Shown piece by piece: positions 9,416 through 17,248 of a stretch of DNA of 64,000 bases. Source of the stretch: Enterobacter asburiae (GTDB lineage Bacteria; Pseudomonadota; Gammaproteobacteria; Enterobacterales; Enterobacteriaceae); the NCBI RefSeq assembly GCF_021440515.1, contig NZ_JAKCMV010000036.1, forward strand, positions 1 to 64,000, read 5' to 3'. A model generated the notes under the pieces. The model saw nothing but the letters and a program-made list of their open reading frames with translations, had not been told where the DNA came from and did no database searches. The position numbers were made by a program, and so were the translations under genes. Position 1 is the first letter of the stretch, and each line of letters starts with the position of its first letter.

Positions 9416-10327
9416 ATGGAACGAAAACCCACTCTGGTTGTGGCCCTCGGCGGGAACGCGCTGCTCAAACGCGGCGAACCGCTAGAAGCGGAGATCCAGC
9501 GCCAGAACATCGCATTAGCCGCCCGCACCATCGCGGGCTTAACGGAGCAGTGGCGCGTGGTGCTGGTTCACGGCAACGGGCCGCAGGTCGGGCTGCTGGC
9601 GCTGCAAAACAGCGCCTACGACAAGGTGACGCCCTACCCGCTCGACGTCCTCGGCGCCGAAAGCCAGGGAATGATCGGCTACATGCTCCAGCAGGCGCTT
9701 AAAAACGCGCTGCCCCAGCGCGAGGTGAGCGTGCTGCTGACGCAGGTCGAAGTGGACCCTGCCGACCCGGCGTTCGGTAATCCGACCAAGTACATCGGCC
9801 CGGTCTACAGCGAGGAGCAGGCCAGCGCATTACATGCGGAAAAAGGCTGGACCTTTAAGGCCGACGGCCGCTACGTCCGCCGCGTGGTGCCCTCCCCGCA
9901 GCCTAAACGCATCGTGGAGAGCGACGCGATTACGGCGCTGATCCAGCGCGACCATCTGGTGATTTGCAACGGCGGCGGCGGCGTGCCGGTGGTGGAGAAC
10001 GGCAACGGCTATCACGGCATTGAGGCGGTGATCGACAAAGACCTCTCGGCGGCCCTGCTCGCGCGCCAGATTGAGGCCGACGCCCTGCTGATTTTGACCG
10101 ATGCCGACGCGGTATATCTCGACTGGGGCAAGCCGACCCAGCGCCCGCTGGCGCAGGTGACGCCGGAGCTACTCAAAGAGATGCAGTTTGACGCCGGATC
10201 GATGGGGCCGAAGGTCACCGCCTGCCGGGAGTTTGTTGAAGCCTGCCACGGTATCGCCGGGATCGGCGCGCTGGCCGACGGGCCGGACATTCTGGCAGGT
10301 GAGAAAGGTACGTTGATTCGCAACTAA
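9416..10327 (+). CDS. arcC: Carbamate kinase
   Basis: 303 residues. It transfers phosphate from carbamoyl phosphate to ADP, the energy-yielding last step of the ADI pathway. The amino-acid-kinase fold shows VALGGNALL (start), LVHGNGPQVG, NGGGGVPV and ILTDADAVY. The ATG at 9416 follows AAAGGAG and begins 11 bases after the arcA stop, so translation is probably coupled; the open frame extends eight codons upstream into arcA. Confidence 0.96.
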   Translation: MERKPTLVVALGGNALLKRGEPLEAEIQRQNIALAARTIAGLTEQWRVVLVHGNGPQVGLLALQNSAYDKVTPYPLDVLGAESQGMIGYMLQQALKNALPQREVSVLLTQVEVDPADPAFGNPTKYIGPVYSEEQASALHAEKGWTFKADGRYVRRVVPSPQPKRIVESDAITALIQRDHLVICNGGGGVPVVENGNGYHGIEAVIDKDLSAALLARQIEADALLILTDADAVYLDWGKPTQRPLAQVTPELLKEMQFDAGSMGPKVTACREFVEACHGIAGIGALADGPDILAGEKGTLIRN

Positions 10328-10337
10328 CCCCTTTATC

Positions 10338-10391
10338 CCCTCACCCTAACCCTCTCCCAGAGGGAGAGGGAATATAACGCCGGGGTGAGGG
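10338..10391. repeat. CCCTCACCC-type intergenic repeat, copy 2
   Basis: CCCTCACCCTAACCCTCTCC, an inverse GAGAGGG and a closing GGGGTGAGGG form an imperfect hairpin within the operon, between arcC and arcB. It may stabilise upstream mRNA or reduce read-through. Confidence 0.75.
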
Positions 10392-10426
10392 CATCAGACA
10401 GCAAACAATTTAAAAAGGATTTACCC

Positions 10427-11431
10427 ATGACCATTAACCTGAAAAACCGCAACTTCCTCAAACTGCTGGACTACACCCCGACGGAGATCCAGTACCTGAT
10501 CGACCTCGCTATCGAACTGAAAGCGGCCAAAAAAGCCGGGCGCGAAAAGCAAACGCTGGTCGGCAAAAACATCGCGCTGATCTTCGAGAAAACCTCCACC
10601 CGCACCCGCTGCGCCTTTGAAGTGGGCGCGTTTGACCAGGGGGCGCAGGTCACCTATCTCGGCCCAAGCGGATCGCAGATCGGCCATAAAGAGTCGATGA
10701 AAGACACCGCCCGCGTGTTGGGCCGCATGTACGACGGCATCGAATACCGCGGCTACGGGCAGGCGATCGTCGAGGAGCTGGGCGAGTACGCGGGCGTCCC
10801 GGTGTGGAACGGCCTGACCGACGAGTTCCACCCGACGCAGATCCTCGCCGACCTGATGACCATGCTGGAGCACTCGCCGGGCAAAACCCTGCCGGAGCTG
10901 GGCTTTGCCTATCTTGGCGACGCGCGTAACAACATGGGCAACTCCCTGATGGTCGGCGCGGCCAAAATGGGGATGGATATTCGCCTCGTGGCGCCGAAAT
11001 CCTTCTGGCCGGAGGCGGGGCTGGTGGAGCAGTGCCGCGCCATCGCCAAAGAGACCGGCGCGCGCATCACCCTGACGGACGACGTGGAAGAAGGGGTGCG
11101 CGGCACCGATTTCCTCTACACCGACGTATGGGTGTCGATGGGCGAGCCGAAGGAGGCCTGGGCCGAGCGCGTCAGCCTGATGAAGCCGTATCAAATTAAC
11201 GCGGAGGTGATGAAAGCCACCGGCAACCCGGACGTCAAGTTCATGCACTGCCTGCCCGCGTTCCATAACGAGCACACCAAAGTGGGCCGTGAAATCGAGA
11301 TGGCCTACGGGCTGAAGGGGCTGGAGGTGACCGAAGAGGTTTTTGAATCCCCGAACTCTATCGTCTTCGACGAAGCGGAAAACCGGATGCACACCATTAA
11401 AGCGGTGATGGTGGCGACGCTCGGCGACTAA
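10427..11431 (+). CDS. arcB: Ornithine carbamoyltransferase, catabolic
   Basis: 334 residues, a close paralogue of the argI product 4.4 kb upstream. [30 protein letters not shown] and HCLPAFHN are present. In the ADI pathway the enzyme works backwards, phosphorolysing citrulline to ornithine and carbamoyl phosphate for ArcC. Its place in the arc operon and the absence of ARG boxes directly upstream argue for the catabolic role; sequence alone does not separate the two roles. The ATG at 10427 has AAAAAGGATT before it. Annotation pipelines may call it argF. Confidence 0.93.
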   Translation: MTINLKNRNFLKLLDYTPTEIQYLIDLAIELKAAKKAGREKQTLVGKNIALIFEKTSTRTRCAFEVGAFDQGAQVTYLGPSGSQIGHKESMKDTARVLGRMYDGIEYRGYGQAIVEELGEYAGVPVWNGLTDEFHPTQILADLMTMLEHSPGKTLPELGFAYLGDARNNMGNSLMVGAAKMGMDIRLVAPKSFWPEAGLVEQCRAIAKETGARITLTDDVEEGVRGTDFLYTDVWVSMGEPKEAWAERVSLMKPYQINAEVMKATGNPDVKFMHCLPAFHNEHTKVGREIEMAYGLKGLEVTEEVFESPNSIVFDEAENRMHTIKAVMVATLGD

Positions 11432-11478
11432 CCCCCGCCCGGCGCGCCGCGCGTGCGCCGGGTTTTAAGGAGAACACC

Positions 11479-12882
11479 ATGGGCAAGTTCAAGTTTCCTT
11501 CGGCTTACACCATTCTCTTTTTTCTGATTGCCGTGGTCGCCGTGCTGACGTGGGTTGTGCCAGCCGGGCAGTATCACATGGCGATGAACGAGGCGCTCGG
11601 CAAGGAAGTGCCGGTTGCCGGAACCTATGCGCACGTCGCGGCGCATCCGCAGGGGCTGGTGGCGGTGCTGATGGCGCCGATTGCCGGGCTGTACGATCCG
11701 GAATCCGGTCAGGCCGGGGCGATCGACGTAGCGCTCTTTATCCTGATCATCGGCGGGTTTCTGGGGATCGTCACCAAAACCGGGGCGATCGATGCGGGGA
11801 TCGAGCGGGTCACCACCCGCCTGCGCGGTCGCGAAGAGTGGATGATCCCGATCCTGATGGCGCTGTTTGCCGCAGGCGGCACGATTTACGGCATGGCGGA
11901 AGAGTCGCTGCCGTTTTACACCCTGCTGGTGCCGGTGATGCTGGCCGCCCGCTTCGATCCGGTGGTGGCGGCCTCCACGGTGCTGCTCGGCGCGGGGATC
12001 GGCACGCTCGGATCGACCATCAACCCCTTTGCCACGGTGATCGCCGCCAACGCGGCGGGCATCCCCTTCACCAACGGCATCGCCCTGCGCGTGGCGCTGC
12101 TGGTGATTGGCTGGGTAATCTGCGTGGCGTGGGTGATGCGCTACGCCCGCAGGGTGCGTAAAGATCCCTCCCTGTCGATCGTGGCGGATAAACAGCAGGA
12201 GAACCTCGCCCATTTCCTCGGTAATAAAGGCGAGCAGTCGCTGGAATTTACCCCGGTGCGCAAGGTCATCCTCGTGATTTTCGCCCTCGCCTTCGCGGTG
12301 ATGATTTACGGCGTGGCGGTGCTCGGCTGGTGGATGGCGGAGATCTCGGCGGTGTTCCTCGCCAGCGCCATTATCGTCGGCCTGATTGCCCGCATGAGCG
12401 AAGAGGAGCTGACCTCGACCTTTATCAACGGCGCGCGGGATTTGCTGGGCGTCGCGCTGATCATCGGCATCGCGCGCGGTATCGTCGTGATCATGGATAA
12501 GGGCATGATTACCCACACCATTTTGCACAGCGCCGAGGGGCTGGTGAGCGGGCTGCCGACCGTCGCGTTCATCAACGTGATGTACTGGCTGGAGGTGGTG
12601 TTGTCGTTTCTTGTGCCTTCTTCATCCGGCCTGGCCGTTCTGACGATGCCGATCATGGCGCCGCTGGCGGATTTCGCTAACGTCAACCGCGACCTGGTGG
12701 TCACCGCGTACCAGTCCGCCTCCGGCATCGTTAACCTGGTCACGCCCACCTCGGCGGTGGTCATGGGCGGGCTGGCGATTGCCCGCGTTCCCTACGTGCG
12801 TTATCTGAAGTGGGTTGCGCCGCTGCTGGGCATTTTGACGGTGGTGATTATGGTGGCGTTGAGCCTGGGCGCACTTATGTAA
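11479..12882 (+). CDS. YfcC-family transporter, likely arginine/ornithine exchanger
   Basis: 467 residues with about 12 hydrophobic segments, starting at PSAYTILFFLIAVVAVLTWVVPAGQY, the usual start of the YfcC family (DUF3360/DcuC-like ion transporters). GTLGSTINPFATVIAANAAGIP and VLSFLVPSSSGLAVLTMPIMAPLADF are the conserved re-entrant segments. In the ADI operon it most likely exchanges arginine for ornithine, the job of ArcD elsewhere, although it is not an APC-family ArcD. Substrate is inferred from context. TTAAGGAGAACACC precedes the ATG. Confidence 0.88.
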   Translation: MGKFKFPSAYTILFFLIAVVAVLTWVVPAGQYHMAMNEALGKEVPVAGTYAHVAAHPQGLVAVLMAPIAGLYDPESGQAGAIDVALFILIIGGFLGIVTKTGAIDAGIERVTTRLRGREEWMIPILMALFAAGGTIYGMAEESLPFYTLLVPVMLAARFDPVVAASTVLLGAGIGTLGSTINPFATVIAANAAGIPFTNGIALRVALLVIGWVICVAWVMRYARRVRKDPSLSIVADKQQENLAHFLGNKGEQSLEFTPVRKVILVIFALAFAVMIYGVAVLGWWMAEISAVFLASAIIVGLIARMSEEELTSTFINGARDLLGVALIIGIARGIVVIMDKGMITHTILHSAEGLVSGLPTVAFINVMYWLEVVLSFLVPSSSGLAVLTMPIMAPLADFANVNRDLVVTAYQSASGIVNLVTPTSAVVMGGLAIARVPYVRYLKWVAPLLGILTVVIMVALSLGALM

Positions 12883-12885
12883 CGT

Positions 12886-12915
12886 GCCGGGTGGCGCTGT
12901 GCTTACCCGGCCTAC
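12886..12915. repeat. REP element
   Basis: GCCGGGTGGCGCTGTGCTTA continuing into CCCGGCCTAC is a standard enterobacterial REP unit, placed between the transporter and the regulator gene. It can fold into a stem with a small bulge. Confidence 0.85.
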
Positions 12916-12953
12916 GGGCGGGTGCGGTGCCGCCGGTTATTTCGGGAACTGAT

Positions 12954-13442
12954 ATGGGAAATACGATGGACTACGAAGAATACTCCCTAAAAGAGCAACT
13001 CCAGCTCAGGGTCTGCCAGCGCCTGATTGCAGAAAAGAGCTATCACTCCCAGGAGGAGATCCGCCGCGACCTGCAAGATCGTGGCTTCGACACCATCAGC
13101 CAGTCTACCGTTTCACGCCTGCTCAGGATGCTCGGCGTCATAAAAATTCGAAATGCCAAAGGGCTAAAGATTTATTCGCTGGATCCTCAACTGCGCCCTG
13201 CCCCCGACGCCGCGCGAACCGTTTCTGAAATGGTGGTCAGCGTGGAGCATAACAGCGAGTTTATCCTTATCCACACCGTCGCCGGATATGGCCGCGCGGT
13301 GGCGCGTATTCTGGATTACCACCAGCTGCCGGACATTTTAGGCGTGGTGGCCGGGAGCAGTATTGTCTGGGTCGCGCCGCGCGTGGTGAAGCGTACCGCA
13401 CTGGTGCATAAGCACATTAATTATTTACTTAAAATGAATTGA
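12954..13442 (+). CDS. ArgR-family regulator of the ADI operon, altered effector site
   Basis: 162 residues from ATG 12954 (an ATG at 12966 is also possible; both have weak ribosome sites). The N-terminal winged helix is well kept: SQEEI, DTISQSTVSRLL and KIRNAKGLKIY. The C-terminal domain aligns with ArgR through ILIHTVAGYGRAVARILD and ILGVVAGSSIVWVAP. In E. coli ArgR the latter reads GTIAGDDT, with Asp128 and Asp129 binding arginine; here both are Ser, and the Gln106 position is Arg. It therefore probably does not bind arginine in the known way. It closes the arc operon and likely controls it. Confidence 0.88.
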   Translation: MGNTMDYEEYSLKEQLQLRVCQRLIAEKSYHSQEEIRRDLQDRGFDTISQSTVSRLLRMLGVIKIRNAKGLKIYSLDPQLRPAPDAARTVSEMVVSVEHNSEFILIHTVAGYGRAVARILDYHQLPDILGVVAGSSIVWVAPRVVKRTALVHKHINYLLKMN

Positions 13443-13489
13443 TATTCATAAAGAACCGTTTGCATTGAGTAAAGCGTGCATTAAATCGC

Positions 13490-13517
13490 TTGATCCGGAC
13501 ATCGGGGTGCGTATAAT
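13490..13517 (+). promoter_or_regulatory. Promoter of pyrLBI
   Basis: TTGATC (13490-13495) and a perfect TATAAT (13512-13517) are 16 bases apart. Transcription should begin at the A of AATTTG (13525), the start known in E. coli, where UTP excess causes repetitive slippage on the T run and abortive transcripts. Confidence 0.85.
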
Positions 13518-13542
13518 GCCCGACAATTTGCCGGGAGGAAGC

Positions 13543-13647
13543 ATGGTCAAGCGTGTACGACATAACGTTCTACCGCGTCTGAAATCAGACGCTGGCCTGC
13601 CGTTTTTCTTCCCGTTGCTCAACCTATTCCCAGAGCCCCTCATTTGA
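13543..13647 (+). CDS. pyrL: pyrBI leader peptide PyrL
   Basis: 34 codons from an ATG preceded by GGGAGGAAGC. The start [20 protein letters not shown] is near-identical to E. coli PyrL as I recall it; the T-rich codons for Phe-Phe-Phe form the pause site. Translation of the leader is coupled to RNA polymerase pausing: with low UTP the ribosome catches up and disrupts the attenuator that overlaps its end. The peptide is shorter than the 44 residues of E. coli and stops inside the terminator stem. Confidence 0.93.
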   Translation: MVKRVRHNVLPRLKSDAGLPFFFPLLNLFPEPLI

Positions 13648-13660
13648 GGGGCTTTTTTTT
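13634..13660 (+). terminator. pyrBI attenuator
   Basis: AGCCCCTCA (13634-13642) pairs perfectly with TGAGGGGCT (13645-13653) and is followed by eight T (13653-13660). It overlaps the pyrL stop codon, so a ribosome on the leader prevents its formation. Confidence 0.95.
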
Positions 13661-13681
13661 GCCCGGCGTCAGGAGATAAAC

Positions 13682-14614
13682 ATGAATCCGCTTTATCAAA
13701 AACACATCATTTCCATAAACGACCTCAGCCGCGAAGAGCTGGAACTGGTTCTGGAAACCGCGGCAAAACTGAAAGCGAATCCGCAACCCGAGCTGCTCAA
13801 GCACAAGGTCATTGCGAGCTGTTTCTTCGAAGCCTCAACCCGCACGCGCCTCTCCTTTGAAACCTCCATGCATCGCCTGGGGGCAAGCGTGGTGGGCTTC
13901 TCGGACAGCAGCAACACCTCGCTGGGTAAAAAAGGCGAAACGCTGGCGGATACCATTTCGGTTATCAGCACCTACGTGGACGCGATTGTGATGCGCCACC
14001 CGCAGGAGGGCGCGTCCCGCCTGGCGACCGAGTTCTCCGGCGGTATTCCGGTGCTTAACGCCGGGGACGGCGCGAACCAGCATCCAACCCAGACGCTGCT
14101 GGATCTGTTCACCATTCAGGAAACCCAGGGCAGCCTGGAAAACCTGCATATCGCGATGGTCGGCGATCTGAAATATGGCCGCACCGTCCACTCGCTGACC
14201 CAGGCCCTGGCGAAATTTAACGGCAACCGCTTCTACTTTATCGCCCCGGACGCGCTGGCCATGCCGCAGTACATCCTCGATATGCTGGACGAGAAAGGCA
14301 TGCAGTGGAGCCTGCACGCCAGCATCGAAGAGGTGATGAGCCAGGTGGATATTCTCTATATGACCCGCGTGCAGAAAGAGCGTCTGGATCCGTCCGAATA
14401 CGCCAACGTGAAGGCGCAGTTCGTGCTGCGCGCCAGCGACCTTGAAGGCGCGCGCGCCAACATGAAGGTGCTGCACCCGCTGCCGCGCATCGATGAGATC
14501 GCCACCGACGTGGATAAAACGCCGCACGCCTGGTACTTCCAGCAGGCCGGAAACGGCATCTTCGCTCGCCAGGCGTTACTGGCACTGGTTCTGAATCGCG
14601 AATTGGCACTGTAA
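13682..14614 (+). CDS. pyrB: Aspartate carbamoyltransferase catalytic chain
   Basis: 310 residues. It makes carbamoyl-aspartate, the committed step of pyrimidine synthesis. STRTRLSFE binds carbamoyl phosphate, [16 protein letters not shown] and HPLPRIDEI complete the active site. The length fits the catalytic chain of the dodecameric enzyme. GTCAGGAGATAAAC precedes the ATG, directly after the attenuator. Confidence 0.98.
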   Translation: MNPLYQKHIISINDLSREELELVLETAAKLKANPQPELLKHKVIASCFFEASTRTRLSFETSMHRLGASVVGFSDSSNTSLGKKGETLADTISVISTYVDAIVMRHPQEGASRLATEFSGGIPVLNAGDGANQHPTQTLLDLFTIQETQGSLENLHIAMVGDLKYGRTVHSLTQALAKFNGNRFYFIAPDALAMPQYILDMLDEKGMQWSLHASIEEVMSQVDILYMTRVQKERLDPSEYANVKAQFVLRASDLEGARANMKVLHPLPRIDEIATDVDKTPHAWYFQQAGNGIFARQALLALVLNRELAL

Positions 14615-14626
14615 GGGGAAACGACA

Positions 14627-15088
14627 ATGACACACGATAACAAACTCCAGGTTGAAGCCATCAAGCGTGGCACCGTGATTGACCACATCCCTGCGCAGGT
14701 GGGCTTTAAGCTGCTGACGCTGTTCAAACTGACCGAAACCGACCAGCGCATCACCATCGGCCTGAACCTGCCGTCCGGCGAGATGGGCCGTAAAGACCTG
14801 ATCAAAATTGAGAACACCTTCCTGACCGACGAGCAGGTTAACCAGCTCTCCCTGTACGCGCCGGACGCCACGGTGAACCGCATTGACGAGTACGAAGTAG
14901 TGGGCAAATCCCGCCCGAGCCTGCCGGATCGCATTGAGAGCGTGCTGGTCTGCCCGAACAGCAACTGCATCAGCCACGCCGAGCCGGTTTCATCCAGCTT
15001 TGCAGTGAAAAAACGCGCCAACGACATCGCGCTCAAATGCAAATACTGCGAAAAAGAGTTTTCTCATTATGTGGTGCTGGCCAACTAA
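14627..15088 (+). CDS. pyrI: Aspartate carbamoyltransferase regulatory chain
   Basis: 153 residues. It binds CTP and ATP and confers allosteric control on PyrB. The N-terminal nucleotide-binding domain and the C-terminal zinc domain with four Cys (CPNSNC and CKYCEK) are complete. It begins 12 bases after pyrB, with AAGGGGAAACGACA before the ATG. Confidence 0.98.
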   Translation: MTHDNKLQVEAIKRGTVIDHIPAQVGFKLLTLFKLTETDQRITIGLNLPSGEMGRKDLIKIENTFLTDEQVNQLSLYAPDATVNRIDEYEVVGKSRPSLPDRIESVLVCPNSNCISHAEPVSSSFAVKKRANDIALKCKYCEKEFSHYVVLAN

Positions 15089-15094
15089 TTGAGG

Positions 15095-15122
15095 TTGGTA
15101 ATGAATTCCCGGCTGTTATAAT
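15095..15122 (+). promoter_or_regulatory. Promoter of ridA
   Basis: TTGGTA (15095-15100) and TATAAT (15117-15122) are 16 bases apart in the pyrI-ridA gap, so ridA has its own promoter in addition to any read-through. Confidence 0.65.
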
Positions 15123-15161
15123 GCCGGGGAACATTCTTAACGCTGTAATTCTGGAGAAAAC

Positions 15162-15548
15162 ATGAGCAAAGTACTCGCGACGGAAAATGCACCAGCCGCT
15201 ATCGGTCCATACGTTCAGGGCGTTGATCTGGGAAGCATGATTATCACTTCCGGCCAGATCCCGGTGAACCCGAAAACCGGCGCGGTGCCGGATGACGTCG
15301 CGGCGCAGGCGCGTCAGTCGCTGGAAAACGTGCAGGCTATCGTGGAATCCGCCGGGCTGAAAGTGGGCGATATCGTGAAGACCACCGTCTTCGTGAAAGA
15401 CCTGAATGACTTCGCCACCGTTAATGCCACCTACGAAGCGTTCTTCAACGAACATAACGCTACTTTCCCGGCGCGTTCTTGCGTGGAAGTGGCCCGTCTG
15501 CCGAAAGACGTGAAAATTGAAATTGAAGCGATTGCCGTTCGTCGCTAA
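15162..15548 (+). CDS. ridA: Enamine/imine deaminase RidA
   Basis: 128 residues, YjgF/YER057c/UK114 family. It hydrolyses reactive 2-aminoacrylate and related enamines released by PLP enzymes, protecting PLP-dependent enzymes. The key Arg105 in PARSCVEVARLP and the GPY signature near the N-terminus are present. Length and neighbourhood match E. coli. Confidence 0.97.
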   Translation: MSKVLATENAPAAIGPYVQGVDLGSMIITSGQIPVNPKTGAVPDDVAAQARQSLENVQAIVESAGLKVGDIVKTTVFVKDLNDFATVNATYEAFFNEHNATFPARSCVEVARLPKDVKIEIEAIAVRR

Positions 15549-15569
15549 TACATTTTTTATATTATTAAA

Positions 15570-15593
15570 GGCAGCCAGCGGCTGCCTTTTTTT
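15570..15593 (+). terminator. Terminator of ridA
   Basis: GGCAGCC-AGC-GGCTGCC (15570-15586) followed by seven T. Confidence 0.92.
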
Positions 15594-15634
15594 AATTAAA
15601 TCATCAGGTAATTTATTTTAAATATTTTTACTCT

Positions 15635-15702
15635 GTCCATTAGATGACGTTTATCCCGGTCCATTAATAAAATCGCTGCGTTTTCTAACCCCTCTAATGG
15701 AC
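15635..15702 (+). promoter_or_regulatory. Competing inverted repeats before gbpA
   Basis: GTCCATTAG (15635-15643) and GTCCATTAA (15659-15667) can each pair with CTAATGGAC (15694-15702), which ends 5 bases before the gbpA start and includes the only Shine-Dalgarno-like bases (GGAC). The two pairings exclude each other. It could be a translational switch or an operator repeat; no assignment is possible from sequence. Confidence 0.4.
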
Positions 15703-15707
15703 TAAAA

Positions 15708-17159
15708 ATGAAACTTTCTAAAATTGCACTGGCACTTGCCACACTCACGGTTGCTTCATCGGCTTTAGCACATGGTTATGTTGAATCTCCAGCCAGCCGT
15801 GCGTATATGTGTAAGCTCGGCAAAAATATCGATTGCGGTACCGTTCAATATGAACCGCAGAGCGTTGAGCGTACATCCGGCTTCCCTACCGGTGCACTGC
15901 CACCGGACGGCCAGCTGGCTTCAGCGGGTATTTCCCAATACTCTCAGCTTGATAAACAGAGCCTGAATGCCTGGACGAAAACCCCTATTACTGCCGGTAA
16001 AAATACCTTTACCTGGTATCACACTGCGCCACATAAAACCGTAAACTGGCGCTGGTATATTACCAAGCAAGACTGGAATCCAAATAAACCGCTGACCCGC
16101 GATCAATTTGAATCCACGCCATTCTGTACCGTTAACGGAAATGGCCAGGCGCCAGCCGCGCGTCAGGAAATGACCTGTAATGTTCCTGAACGTACTGGCT
16201 ACCAGGTTATTTACGCGGTATGGGAAATTGCCGATACCACCAACAGCTTCTACCAGGCAATTGACGTAGATTTCGGTAACGGCGGCAACGTCACTCCGGA
16301 TGATACTCCTGCGGCAGTGTCTGAGTGGACCAAAACCCTGAACGGTCAGATTTCCGGTAACAACATCAACGCAGGCGACAAAGTTATCGCTCGCTTCTTC
16401 GATGCAAACGGCGAAGTGACCTCCATGCGCACCGAAATGACCATCGCATCCGCCTCTCAGGGCAATGCAAGCCAGTGGTCTTACGATCTGGCGCAGGCGA
16501 TTAATGCCGCTCACAGCGATGTGCGTGTAGGCGTGAAAGACGAAAGCGGTGTGGTTAACCCGGTTCACGGCGCGAACAACGTGTACGTGAAAGATGGCAG
16601 CACCCTGAAATCTGTCGCGATCTCTTATGAAGAGCAGCAGACTCAGGTGAGCGAAGATATCGCCGTCACTAACGTCCGCTTCAGCAAAGTGGCGAACGGC
16701 AATGCGACCGTAACCTTCCACGTCAACACCCAGGGTAACGTGAACCTGGAAGCGCGCGTAATGAACCACGCTGGCGCAGAGAAAGGCTATGTGAAGCAGG
16801 ATATGAACAACGCGAATCAGGATCTCACCATGAACCTGACCAACGTGACTGCGGGCCACCACATGCTGAAATACTACGCGACCAACAAAGACGGCACCCT
16901 GTTTGCTCAGGACGTTATCGATATGATGCTGGAAAACGAAGCCTCAAGCGGCACCACCGGCAAATACGATTACACCTTCCCACAGAGCATCGCGTCCTAT
17001 AAATCAGGCACCGTTGTGTTCCAGCCTAAAGATGGCAAAACTTACCAGTGTAAGAAAGCGCCATACAGCGGCTACTGCGTACAGTACGCAGCTGGCGCTA
17101 ACCAGTTCGAACCAGGCGTTGGCTCCCATTGGTCAATGGCGTGGACGCTGAAAAACTAA
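15708..17159 (+). CDS. gbpA: GlcNAc-binding protein A, chitin-active LPMO
   Basis: 483 residues. A 21-residue signal peptide ends at ALA, leaving His22 as the first residue of the mature protein, as a lytic polysaccharide monooxygenase of family AA10 requires. The second His of the copper brace is His109 in TAPHKT. The AA10 domain (22 to about 205) is followed by two GbpA-type domains (about 210-410) and a C-terminal CBM73-like chitin-binding module (about 420-483; YKSGTVVF, YQCKKAPYSGYCVQ, W near the end). In Vibrio GbpA binds chitin and mucin; here it likely cleaves chitin outside the cell. It is convergent with a GH20 hexosaminidase. Confidence 0.95.
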   Translation: MKLSKIALALATLTVASSALAHGYVESPASRAYMCKLGKNIDCGTVQYEPQSVERTSGFPTGALPPDGQLASAGISQYSQLDKQSLNAWTKTPITAGKNTFTWYHTAPHKTVNWRWYITKQDWNPNKPLTRDQFESTPFCTVNGNGQAPAARQEMTCNVPERTGYQVIYAVWEIADTTNSFYQAIDVDFGNGGNVTPDDTPAAVSEWTKTLNGQISGNNINAGDKVIARFFDANGEVTSMRTEMTIASASQGNASQWSYDLAQAINAAHSDVRVGVKDESGVVNPVHGANNVYVKDGSTLKSVAISYEEQQTQVSEDIAVTNVRFSKVANGNATVTFHVNTQGNVNLEARVMNHAGAEKGYVKQDMNNANQDLTMNLTNVTAGHHMLKYYATNKDGTLFAQDVIDMMLENEASSGTTGKYDYTFPQSIASYKSGTVVFQPKDGKTYQCKKAPYSGYCVQYAAGANQFEPGVGSHWSMAWTLKN

Positions 17160-17173
17160 GTTAGCGAAGCGAT

Positions 17174-17248
17174 GCCCGGTGGCCTTTTATTTGCCGGACC
17201 TGCAATGTGAGCAGGCCCGGTAAATAAAGCGCCACCGGGCTCTTTTTT
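17174..17248. terminator. REP-like hairpin between gbpA and the hexosaminidase gene
   Basis: GCCCGGTGG (17174-17182) pairs with CCACCGGGC (17232-17240), with an inner GGCCCGGTAAAT arm, and TCTTTTTT follows on the + strand. It would end gbpA transcription and, as a REP-like unit, also lies at the 3' end of the opposite gene. Confidence 0.8.

Noticed and set aside
11428-12528. 366-codon - strand frame opposite the YfcC-type transporter
   Set aside because: Shadow frame of a GC-rich gene; low-complexity His/Arg/Asp/Gly composition typical of antisense frames.
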